Shown: positions 37,376 to 46,402 of the stretch, one piece after another
Layout of the letters: the number at the start of each line of letters is the position of its first letter
Numbering within the stretch: the stretch's first letter is position 1
Origin: Pseudomonas anguilliseptica
GTDB lineage: Bacteria > Pseudomonadota > Gammaproteobacteria > Pseudomonadales > Pseudomonadaceae
NCBI RefSeq assembly: GCF_021375795.1
Contig: NZ_JAEIOI010000001.1
Span: forward strand, 992,001 to 1,056,000
Length of the DNA stretch: 64,000 bases
Direction: 5' to 3'
Notes under the pieces: generated by a model
What the model saw: only the letters and a program-made list of their open reading frames with translations
Told to the model about the DNA's origin: nothing
The model's database searches: none
Program-made: the position numbers and the translations under genes

Positions 37376-37404
37376 ACGATAGCGCCGACGGTGACGCTTG
37401 GCAA
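37376..37404 (-). promoter_or_regulatory. Predicted sigma70 promoter of the leader and replication operon
   Basis: On the minus strand TTGCCA (37404-37399) is separated by 17 bases from TATCGT (37381-37376). Transcription would start near 37369, at the first leader hairpin (GTCACTG/CAGTGAC, 37350-37369). Confidence 0.5.
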
Positions 37405-37425
37405 TGGTCGGGATGTTTTGCGCAC

Positions 37426-37782
37426 TCATGCTGCGGCCACCCTCTTACCTTTGCGGCTCAGCATATCCAGCACCCGCTGGGCGCGGCGGCGCTCACTGCT
37501 GGGCAGGCTGTAGCGGATCACGTCACACGGGTGGCCCCAGTGGTTGGGCACCTTCTCCGGGATGCGCTCGAAGGTAAGGCCGTGGTCGTTGGCCAGGTCG
37601 CTGATGGTGCTGTTTAAGCAGTGGTCGCCAATGCGCTCAGCCTCGAAGCGGTTAAGCGGGCCTTGGCGCAGAAGGTGTGCCAGGACGCGACTAATCTTGC
37701 TCGGTGCCTTGGTATTGGTGCTGCTAAAATTGCCGGGCGAGTGGCTGGCTTCTGCATGTATTGGGGGGCTGGCCTTTTCCAT
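37426..37782 (-). CDS. Hypothetical protein downstream of AlpA
   Basis: The 118-residue product has a variable N-terminus to about residue 27, then a winged-helix-like domain: SRVLAHLLRQGPLNRFEAERIGD and NSTISDLANDHGLTFERI look like the HTH pair, and a basic tail (SERRRAQRVLDMLSRKGKR) follows. It begins two bases after the AlpA stop. It may be a DNA-binding partner of AlpA, which is inferred only. Confidence 0.62.
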   Translation of the reverse strand: MEKASPPIHAEASHSPGNFSSTNTKAPSKISRVLAHLLRQGPLNRFEAERIGDHCLNSTISDLANDHGLTFERIPEKVPNHWGHPCDVIRYSLPSSERRRAQRVLDMLSRKGKRVAAA

Positions 37783-37784
37783 TT

Positions 37785-38003
37785 TTAGGCCACCTCGCGC
37801 TGTGCGGCCAGCGAATCGCACCAGGCCAGCACCTCGGCTTCGATCCAGGCGACTGACTTCGGGCCAAGGGTGACTTGAGCGGGAAAGGTGCCAGCGGCAA
37901 TGCGGCGGTAAATCTCGGACGTGGAAAGAGTGGTTAGGGTTTTGACTTCGGCCAGCTTGATAAAGCGGCGCGGGAATTGGGTCGGGGTGGTATGTGCGGC
38001 CAT
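37785..38003 (-). CDS. alpA: AlpA-family transcriptional regulator
   Basis: The 72-residue MerR-like HTH protein contains FIKLAEVKTLTTLSTSEIYRRIAAGTFPAQVTLGP in two halves: the AlpA HTH and the FP-x-QV-x-LG wing. VAWIEAEVLAWCDSL is the usual C-terminal helix. P4 Vis and CP4-57 AlpA are in this family, acting as excisionase or as activators of integrase and late genes. GGAGGG precedes the ATG. Confidence 0.9.
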   Translation of the reverse strand: MAAHTTPTQFPRRFIKLAEVKTLTTLSTSEIYRRIAAGTFPAQVTLGPKSVAWIEAEVLAWCDSLAAQREVA

Positions 38004-38100
38004 GGTGTAAGCCCTCCGGGCATTGCAAAGCGTTAATCAGGAATCAACGGCTGCAATGTTGGGCGGCGCGGCTCTGCAAGTCAGGGGACAAAATAACGCA

Positions 38101-38568
38101 TTATTTTGTCTTTGCGCGGACTAGCCTTTTGCGCAGTTTTTCATCTGCTGCTTCGATGTCATCAAGGGAGAAGGTTTCTTTGGCTGCCGCAAGTTTCTTA
38201 AGGTCCAGGCGGCCCATAAAGTCTTCAGCCTCCTGGCGTGTCATGCCTTGGCGCATAAGGTCTTTTATTAGCCAATCAAGTTGTTTTGAATACCAAACGC
38301 CATATTTCTTTTTACGGTTCAGCCCTAGCGCTTTATTTGCGTCTTCACCGCACCCTATTTTTCTTAGTGCCTCGCCTAATACAGCAATGGTTCTTGGCCC
38401 TAAGTCTTGGCCTCTTCCCATTGCAATCAAATCGCCCAGGCTAAGCAGCGCTTCCCTAACCTCTTGGGTTGTACCGTGCTCGAGCATGTCAGCGTTGCTC
38501 GGGGCATAGGCCAGTTCGATTGCTGCCAAGTTAACAGTCACTCTGGGGCGTTTTCTTTGCTCGGCCAC
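38101..38568 (-). CDS. Hypothetical protein between integrase and AlpA
   Basis: The 155-residue basic, helical product contains TTQEVREALLSLGDLIAMGRGQDLGPRTI, written here as two adjoining helices, and MTRQEAEDFMGRL. GTG at 38568 is chosen because GGAGG is seven bases upstream; GTG at 38574 is too close to it. It is A+T-richer than its neighbours. No domain is recognised. Confidence 0.6.
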   Translation of the reverse strand: MAEQRKRPRVTVNLAAIELAYAPSNADMLEHGTTQEVREALLSLGDLIAMGRGQDLGPRTIAVLGEALRKIGCGEDANKALGLNRKKKYGVWYSKQLDWLIKDLMRQGMTRQEAEDFMGRLDLKKLAAAKETFSLDDIEAADEKLRKRLVRAKTK

Positions 38569-38666
38569 TGTCACGCCTCCCGGGCGTTACCCATGCTGAA
38601 TAGATCGGCTGGTCAGGCGGGTGGGTGCCCGCTTTTCTCCCCGTCGGGATAGGCCAGCCAAAACCG

Positions 38667-39875
38667 TTAAGCCTTGCGCTTGATGCTCACCACGTTGGCG
38701 CCAGAGCAAAGCGCGTCTATCGAATCGGCCCACGCTTGCATCATGTCCCGGCGTTGCTCCAGGTAGGTGGCGTGGTTGTAGGTGTCGCGGATTTCGTCGT
38801 CATCACCGTGGGCAAGCTGGCGCTCGATCCAATCCCGGTTATAGCCACGCCCATTAAGTTCGGTGCTCAGCAGGTGGCGGAAGCCGTGGCCGGTTTGCCT
38901 GCCTTTATAGCCGGCGTCAGCCAATGCCTTGTTGATGGTGTTCTCACTCATTGGGCGGCTGGTGTTGTTGCGCCCGGCAAATACCAAGGCATAACCCCCG
39001 GTGACTTCTTGAAGCTGGCGCAGGATGGCAACGGCCTGACGTGGCAGTGGCACCGAGTGGTCGCGGCGGGCTTTCATGCGCTCTTTCGGAATCGTCCAAG
39101 TTGCGGCCTCAAGGTCGAACTCGGCCCAGGGGGCGGCGCGCAATTCACCAGGGCGCACAGCCGTCAGCACCAGCAGGCGGATGGCGTGGCGGGTCAGGGT
39201 ATTGATGTTGGCTGCTTCGATCTTGCTCAGCAGTTCGGGTAACTCTGCACAGGTGACGTGCGGGTGGTGCCGCGTTGCTGGGGCGTGTGCGGCGATCACG
39301 TCCAGGTCGGTTGCTGGGTTGGCTTCTACTGCTCCCTGTGCCAGGCCAAAGCGGAAAATCTGGCTTAGCCACTGGCGGGTTTTCTTGGCGACGTTGTGTG
39401 CGCCCCGTGATTCGATCTTGCGAATAAGCGCGACCAACTCAGGGCGGGTAATCGCTTGGGCGGGGCGATGGCCAAGGGCGGGCAGCAAATCCGACTCTAG
39501 GTAAGCCGCCACTTTATCGGCGGTAGATTTTGCCCAGCGTGGCGAGCGGTAAGCGTGCCATTCCCGCGCCAGTGTCTCGAATGACAATGCCTCAAGTGCT
39601 TGCGCCTGTTTGGTGGCTTGGCGTTCTGCGCCGGGGTCGGTGCCTTCGTCCAGCAGTAAGCGGGCGTCATCACGTTTGCGGCGGGCGGCGGCCAAAGGCA
39701 CGGCAGGGTAGGCACCCAAGGAAAGCATTTTAGCTTTGCCGTTGAAGCGGTAGCGGTAGCGCCACAGCTTGGAGCCGGTTGGGGCGACCTCTAAGCACAG
39801 GCCGTTGCTGTCGGCTAAGCGATACAGCTTGTCCTTGGGCTTGGCTGTTTTGATTGCGGAATCGGTCAGCGGCAT
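38667..39875 (-). CDS. int: P4-type tyrosine integrase
   Basis: The 402-residue product has an N-terminal arm-binding DUF4102 domain (PLTDSAIKTAKPKDKLYRL, LSLGAYPAVPLAAARRKRDD), a SAM-like core-binding domain (about 100-185) and a catalytic domain with Arg about 241 (TAVRPGEL), HGFRH near 330, LAHGDDDEIRDTYNHATY with the nucleophilic Tyr, then RRDMMQAWAD. It integrates the element into the 3' end of tRNA-Leu, 200 bases away. It is transcribed away from the attachment site. Confidence 0.95.
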   Translation of the reverse strand: MPLTDSAIKTAKPKDKLYRLADSNGLCLEVAPTGSKLWRYRYRFNGKAKMLSLGAYPAVPLAAARRKRDDARLLLDEGTDPGAERQATKQAQALEALSFETLAREWHAYRSPRWAKSTADKVAAYLESDLLPALGHRPAQAITRPELVALIRKIESRGAHNVAKKTRQWLSQIFRFGLAQGAVEANPATDLDVIAAHAPATRHHPHVTCAELPELLSKIEAANINTLTRHAIRLLVLTAVRPGELRAAPWAEFDLEAATWTIPKERMKARRDHSVPLPRQAVAILRQLQEVTGGYALVFAGRNNTSRPMSENTINKALADAGYKGRQTGHGFRHLLSTELNGRGYNRDWIERQLAHGDDDEIRDTYNHATYLEQRRDMMQAWADSIDALCSGANVVSIKRKA

Positions 39876-39921
39876 GGTGCCCCCGTGTGAGCCATGCCGG
39901 GCGGCGTTTGGTGGCTCAGGT

Positions 39922-39969
39922 GTGAGTAGATTTATCGACCAAACTCGATCTACTCACAAATCTACTCAC
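39922..39969 (+). repeat. Integrase arm-type sites, right end
   Basis: Direct copies ATCTACTCAC at 39948-39957 and 39960-39969 match the left-end pair exactly. An inverse copy GTGAGTAGAT lies at 39922-39931, so int's own upstream region holds three sites. They are about 110-160 bases inside the attachment core and overlap the likely int promoter region, so Int may repress itself. Confidence 0.7.
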
Positions 39970-40013
39970 AATCCAGTGGGCTTACAAGGTAACGGTAGGG
40001 AACTGCGGGCAAT

Positions 40014-40038
40014 AAAAAACCGGCTCAAGTGGCCGGTT
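40014..40038 (-). terminator. Element-borne terminator now serving tRNA-Leu
   Basis: On the minus strand, stem AACCGGC/GCCGGTT (40018-40038, 7-nt loop) is followed by six T residues. It lies inside the element, 45 bases after the tRNA 3' end, and replaces the original terminator left at 30522. Confidence 0.88.
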
Positions 40039-40080
40039 CTCTAGGGTTTCAGGTCGTTTCGGTACGTCCTGAAATGTTTG

Positions 40081-40106
40081 TATGGTGCCCCGGGGGAGAC
40101 TCGAAC
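40081..40106. repeat. Proximal attachment site within the tRNA-Leu 3' end
   Basis: This 26-base core contains the CCA end, acceptor strand and T-arm of the intact tRNA-Leu. It is repeated with a one-base deletion at 30561-30585. Confidence 0.85.
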
Positions 40107-40167
40107 TCCCACTTCTTTCGAAAACGGATTTTGAATCCGCCGCGTCTACCGGTTCCGCCACCGGGGC
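40083..40167 (-). tRNA. tRNA-Leu (anticodon CAA)
   Basis: The 85-nt tRNA has acceptor stem GCCCCGG (40167-40161) pairing with CCGGGGC and an encoded CCA at 40085-40083. The anticodon loop TTCAAAA gives CAA for UUG codons, and the long variable arm is typical of tRNA-Leu. The gene stays functional because the element restores the same 3' end. It is divergent from queA. Confidence 0.96.
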
Positions 40168-40180
40168 ACAATGGCGGCGC

Positions 40181-40209
40181 AGTATAGGGATGAGGTGGGG
40201 GTTGGTCAA
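40181..40209 (-). promoter_or_regulatory. Promoter of tRNA-Leu
   Basis: On the minus strand TTGACC (40209-40204), a 17-base spacer and TATACT (40186-40181) form a near-consensus sigma70 promoter 14 bases before the tRNA 5' end. Confidence 0.85.
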
Positions 40210-40280
40210 TCCACTTGCGTGGTCAGTTTGCATGATTTCCGGTAAGCTTTGCCGCCCTGCTAGACGACCCCCTTCCGACC

Positions 40281-42460
<2,180 letters not shown>

Positions 42461-42499
42461 TCCCCAACTGTTTAAAGACCCTTGCAACAGGAGTGTTAC

Positions 42500-42835
42500 A
42501 TGAGCTTTTTTATCCCCGCTGCTTTCGCTGAAGGCGCCGCACCGGCTGCCGGTCCTGCTGGTAGTGGCTTTGAATGGGTGTTTCTGGTCGGCTTTCTGGT
42601 CATCTTCTATTTGATGATCTGGCGTCCACAGGCCAAGCGCGCCAAAGAGCACAAGAATCTGATCGGTGGCCTGCAGAAAGGCGACGAAGTGGTAACCAGC
42701 GGCGGTATTGCTGGCAAGGTGTCGAAAGTCTCCGATGACTTCGTGGTAATCGAAGTGTCCGATACCGTTGAGCTGAAGATTCAGAAAGTGGCTATCGCCG
42801 CTTCGCTGCCCAAGGGCACGCTGAAAGCGATCTAA
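42500..42835 (+). CDS. yajC: Sec translocase accessory subunit YajC
   Basis: The 111-residue protein has one N-terminal membrane segment (FEWVFLVGFLVIFYLMIW) followed by the conserved RPQAKRAKEHKNLI and GDEVVTSGGIAGKV. YajC associates with SecDF-YidC. The ATG at 42500 has AGGAG upstream. A perfect hairpin (CGGGGCGC/GCGCCCCG, 42858-42878) without a T run separates it from secD and may adjust relative expression. Confidence 0.95.
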   Translation: MSFFIPAAFAEGAAPAAGPAGSGFEWVFLVGFLVIFYLMIWRPQAKRAKEHKNLIGGLQKGDEVVTSGGIAGKVSKVSDDFVVIEVSDTVELKIQKVAIAASLPKGTLKAI

Positions 42836-42897
42836 GCAACACACCTTTACCATTCGACGGGGCGCTTCATGCGCCCCGCGTCATAACGGGCGGCGTC

Positions 42898-44766
42898 ATG
42901 CTCAACAAATTCCCTGTCTGGAAATACCTGCTGATTCTGGCCGTGCTGGCAATCGGCGCTCTCTATTCCCTGCCCAATCTGTACCCGGATGACCCGGCGA
43001 TCCAGATCAGTGGCAACAGCAGCGCGATGCGTGTCGAGCAGGCTGATCTGGATCGCGCAAGCCGCGCGCTGGACGCCGCTGGCATCAGCGTCAAGGCGAC
43101 AACCCTGGCCAATCAGGGGCGTACAGGTCTGCTGCGTCTGAACAAGGCCGAAGATCAACTGCCGGCCAAAGATCTGGTGCGCAAGGCGCTGAACGATGAG
43201 TTCGTGGTGGCCTTGAACTTGGCGCAAACCACGCCGCAGTGGCTGCGTAACCTGGGCGGCAGCCCTATGAAGCTGGGGCTGGACCTTTCCGGTGGTGTGC
43301 ACTTCCTGATGGAAGTGGATATGGACAAGGCGCTGGATGCGCGTCGCAAAGTCTACGAGGGCGAGGTCAAGAGCCTGCTGCGCAAGGAGCGTGTACGTTA
43401 CCGCAGTCTGCCTGAGGCCAATGGCGCCATTCAGCTGGGCTTTGCCGATGAAGCTTCGCTGGAAAAGGCGCAGCGTCTGATTCGCAAGGGCTTCACTGAT
43501 TTTGAACTGACCACTGTGCAGCGTGGTGAGCAGCAGGTGCTGCGTCTGGCATTGACCCAGGCCAAGCTGGCTGAAATTCGCGAGTACTCGATCAAGCAAA
43601 ACTTGACCACCGTGCGTAACCGAGTCAACGAACTGGGTGTGGCCGAGCCGCTGGTGCAGCGTCAGGGTGCCAACCGTATCGTGGTTGAGCTGCCGGGTGT
43701 GCAGGATACCGCCGAAGCCAAACGTATCCTCGGCAAAACCGCCAACCTGGAATTCCGCCTGGCCGCTGAACCGGGCGCTGCCAAGGCCGCGACCGAGAGT
43801 TTTGAGTTCCGCCAGGAGGGCCGCCCGCCGGCACAGCTGGAGCGTGAGCTGATCATCACGGGTGATCAGGTAACCGATGCTCAGGCCAGCTTCGATGAGA
43901 ATGGCAGCCCGCAGGTGAACATCCGTCTGGATGGCCGTGGCGGCGATCTGATGAACCGTGCAACCCGCAGCAATGTTGGGCGCAGCATGGCGGTGATTTT
44001 CATCGAGCAGAAGCCTGTCTCCCGTTATGTGCGCCAGGTTGTTGATGGTGTCGAGAAGGAAGTCGAGCTGCAGACCTTCGTTGAAGAGAAGAAGATCATC
44101 AGCCTGGCCACTATCCAATCGCCACTGGGCAGTCAGTTCCGTATCACCGGGCTTGACGGTCAGGGCGAGTCGTCCGAGCTGGCCTTGCTGCTGCGTGCGG
44201 GTGGTCTGGCGGCACCGATGTACTTTGCTGAAGAACGCACCATTGGCCCGAGCCTGGGGGCTGACAACATCACCAAGGGTATTGAAGCCTCGCTGTGGGG
44301 CATGCTCTTTGTGTCGTTGTTCATCATTGCCATCTATCGCTTCTTTGGTGTGCTGGCGACCATCGCTCTGGCGTTCAACATGGTCTTGCTGTTGGCGCTG
44401 ATGTCGTTGCTCAGTGCCACCCTGACCCTTCCGGGTATTGCCGGCATCGTGCTGACCATGGGTATGGCGGTGGACGCCAACGTGCTGATCTTCTCGCGGA
44501 TTCGTGAGGAAATTGCCAATGGCATGTCGGTGCAGCGGGCGATCCATGAGGGCTTTGATCGTGCCTATACGGCAATTCTTGATGCCAACCTGACCACCCT
44601 GTTGGTTGGCGGCATTCTGTTTGCCATGGGCACCGGGCCGGTCAAGGGCTTCGCCGTGACCATGTCGCTGGGCATCGTGACGTCGATGTTTACCGCCATT
44701 CTGGTGACTCGTGCCATGGTCAACCTGGTCTTCGGCGGGCGTGACTTCAAGAAGCTGTGGATCTAA
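42898..44766 (+). CDS. secD: Protein translocase subunit SecD
   Basis: The 622-residue inner-membrane protein has one N-terminal membrane segment, a large periplasmic P1 domain (about 30-450; LGLDLSGGVHFLMEVD is the family start motif) and five C-terminal segments. SecDF uses the proton-motive force to aid late preprotein translocation. The length is normal for Pseudomonas SecD. It is followed eight bases later by secF. Confidence 0.97.
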   Translation: MLNKFPVWKYLLILAVLAIGALYSLPNLYPDDPAIQISGNSSAMRVEQADLDRASRALDAAGISVKATTLANQGRTGLLRLNKAEDQLPAKDLVRKALNDEFVVALNLAQTTPQWLRNLGGSPMKLGLDLSGGVHFLMEVDMDKALDARRKVYEGEVKSLLRKERVRYRSLPEANGAIQLGFADEASLEKAQRLIRKGFTDFELTTVQRGEQQVLRLALTQAKLAEIREYSIKQNLTTVRNRVNELGVAEPLVQRQGANRIVVELPGVQDTAEAKRILGKTANLEFRLAAEPGAAKAATESFEFRQEGRPPAQLERELIITGDQVTDAQASFDENGSPQVNIRLDGRGGDLMNRATRSNVGRSMAVIFIEQKPVSRYVRQVVDGVEKEVELQTFVEEKKIISLATIQSPLGSQFRITGLDGQGESSELALLLRAGGLAAPMYFAEERTIGPSLGADNITKGIEASLWGMLFVSLFIIAIYRFFGVLATIALAFNMVLLLALMSLLSATLTLPGIAGIVLTMGMAVDANVLIFSRIREEIANGMSVQRAIHEGFDRAYTAILDANLTTLLVGGILFAMGTGPVKGFAVTMSLGIVTSMFTAILVTRAMVNLVFGGRDFKKLWI

Positions 44767-44774
44767 GGGGTTAG

Positions 44775-45683
44775 ATGATGCGTACGATCAACTTTATGGG
44801 CGCGCGCAACTTTGCGTTCGCCGTCACGATGCTTCTGACCCTGCTTGCTCTGGGTAGCTGGTTCTACAAGGGCCTCAACTTTGGCCTGGACTTCACCGGT
44901 GGCACGCAGATCGAGTTGAGTTACACCCAGCCTGCCGACCTTGGCAAGGTACGTGATCAACTGGCTGCTGCAGGTTATACCGATGCCGTGGTTCAGACCT
45001 TCGGTGCCACCACGGATGTGGTGGTGCGTCTGCAGGGTGATGATCCGAACCTGGGCAGTCAGATCGCTGCTGCCCTGCAGGGGGTTGGCGATGAGGCGGT
45101 AACCGTCAAGAAAGTCGAGTTCGTCGGGCCGCAGGTCGGTGAAGAGCTGCGTGACCAGGGTGGCCTGGGCATGCTGCTGGCGCTGGGCGGGATCATGCTG
45201 TACCTGGCGTTCCGTTTTCAGTGGAAATTCGCCCTGGGTGCCATCGTTTCCCTGGTTCACGACGTGGTTGTGACCCTTGGCATTCTGTCGTTTTTCCAGA
45301 TCACCTTCGATCTGACGGTGTTGGCGGCTCTGCTGGCAATCATCGGTTATTCGCTGAACGACACCATCGTGGTGTTTGACCGCGTGCGTGAGAACTTCCG
45401 GGTGCTGCGCAAAACCAGCCTGATCGACAACATCAACATTTCCACAACCCAGACGCTGCTGCGCACCATGGCCACATCGATTTCGACATTGCTGGCGATT
45501 GCCGCGCTGCTGGTCTTTGCGGGTGACAACCTCTACGGTTTCTCCGTGGCGTTGTTCATGGGGGTGTTGGCGGGTACCTATTCGTCGATCTATATCGCCA
45601 ACGTGGTGCTGATCTGGCTCAACCTGAGTGTGGATGACCTGATTCCCCCGGTAGTGGCTGAAGAGGTTGATGAGCGCCCCTGA
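44775..45683 (+). CDS. secF: Protein translocase subunit SecF
   Basis: The 302-residue protein has six membrane segments and a small periplasmic domain after the first (FGLDFTGGTQIELSY). DTIVVFDRVREN is the conserved loop shared with SecD. A second ATG at 44778 is possible. A terminator follows at 45717. Confidence 0.97.
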   Translation: MMRTINFMGARNFAFAVTMLLTLLALGSWFYKGLNFGLDFTGGTQIELSYTQPADLGKVRDQLAAAGYTDAVVQTFGATTDVVVRLQGDDPNLGSQIAAALQGVGDEAVTVKKVEFVGPQVGEELRDQGGLGMLLALGGIMLYLAFRFQWKFALGAIVSLVHDVVVTLGILSFFQITFDLTVLAALLAIIGYSLNDTIVVFDRVRENFRVLRKTSLIDNINISTTQTLLRTMATSISTLLAIAALLVFAGDNLYGFSVALFMGVLAGTYSSIYIANVVLIWLNLSVDDLIPPVVAEEVDERP

Positions 45684-45716
45684 TTCTGTGCGTTTCATCG
45701 CAAATGGTTGAATGAG

Positions 45717-45748
45717 CCGGGCATGTGTTGAACTTGCCCGGTTTTTTT
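45717..45748 (+). terminator. Intrinsic terminator after secF
   Basis: Stem CCGGGCA/TGCCCGG (45717-45741, 11-nt loop) is followed by seven T residues, ending the queA-secF transcript. Confidence 0.9.
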
Positions 45749-45810
45749 ATGCTCCAAGGCTGGGAGTAAGGTGCGCTGAGCACCGCAGCGATAGGTCGAA
45801 GGAGGCGTGC

Positions 45811-46338
45811 ATGAATAAGTCAATGTTGGTGGGTGCGGTACTGGGTGCAGTCGGCGTGACGGCGGGTGGCGCTGTGGCGACTTATAGCCTGGTCAGTGCA
45901 CCGCAATATGCCGAAGTGCTAGCCGTGAAACCGGTAAAGGAAACTATCAAGACCCCGCGTGAAGTGTGCAAGGACGTTGCCGTGACGCGTCAGGCACCGG
46001 TCAAAGATGAGCATCAAATCGCCGGTACCGCCATTGGTGCGGTGGTTGGTGGGTTGCTGGGTAATCAGGTCGGTGGCGGTAATGGCAAGAAGCTGGCAAC
46101 AGTTGCCGGCGCGGTAGGTGGTGGTTATGCGGGCAACAAGGCGCAAGAACACTTGCAAAGTCGTGACACCTACACCACCACGGAAACCCGCTGCAACACA
46201 GTGACCGACACCAGCGAGAAGCTGGTGGGTTATGACGTCAAGTATGAGTTGGATGGCAAAATCAGTCAGGTGCGTATGGCCAGTGATCCAGGTCGGCAGA
46301 TTCCGGTGCGTGATGGTCAGCTGGTGCTGGTGGACTAA
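45811..46338 (+). CDS. Glycine-zipper 2TM domain envelope protein
   Basis: The 175-residue product has an N-terminal membrane or signal segment (SMLVGAVLGAVGVTAGGAVA). After a short periplasmic stretch it has a glycine-zipper pair (GTAIGAVVGGLLGNQVGG and VAGAVGGGYAGNKAQEH), as in Rickettsia 17-kDa antigen and SlyB-like proteins. The C-terminus holds a conserved YDVKYELDGKISQVRM segment. ATG at 45811 has GGAGG upstream; the longer frame to 45712 runs through the secF terminator and is rejected. Confidence 0.85.
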   Translation: MNKSMLVGAVLGAVGVTAGGAVATYSLVSAPQYAEVLAVKPVKETIKTPREVCKDVAVTRQAPVKDEHQIAGTAIGAVVGGLLGNQVGGGNGKKLATVAGAVGGGYAGNKAQEHLQSRDTYTTTETRCNTVTDTSEKLVGYDVKYELDGKISQVRMASDPGRQIPVRDGQLVLVD

Positions 46339-46360
46339 AGGCCGGCAGTTTTTCCAGGCA

Positions 46361-46391
46361 CAAAAAAAGCGCCCCGCAGGGCGCTTTTTTT
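46361..46391. terminator. Bidirectional terminator between the glycine-zipper gene and suhB
   Basis: Stem AGCGCCC/GGGCGCT (46368-46385, loop CGCA) is flanked by A7 and T7, so it serves both convergent genes. Confidence 0.93.
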
Positions 46392-46402
46392 GTGGTCGCT
46401 GG

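Larger units (their letters stand above)
30561..40106. mobile_element. P4-like satellite / integrative element in tRNA-Leu(CAA)
   Basis: The boundaries are a duplicated tRNA 3' end (30561-30585 and 40081-40106). The integrase lies beside the intact tRNA. Inward follow an unknown gene, an AlpA-like regulator, a structured leader, seven overlapping minus-strand genes ending with Toprim primase and DUF927 proteins, an iteron origin, small accessory genes, and a second iteron array. This is the P4 order int-...-alpha-crr-att without visible capsid or packaging genes. Several parts are A+T-richer than the flanks. Replication by its own primase-helicase and spread by a helper phage are inferred. 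Confidence 0.85.

Noticed and set aside
42847..44547. 566-codon minus-strand frame opposite secD
   Set aside because: It is an antisense shadow produced by codon bias; secD is unmistakable.
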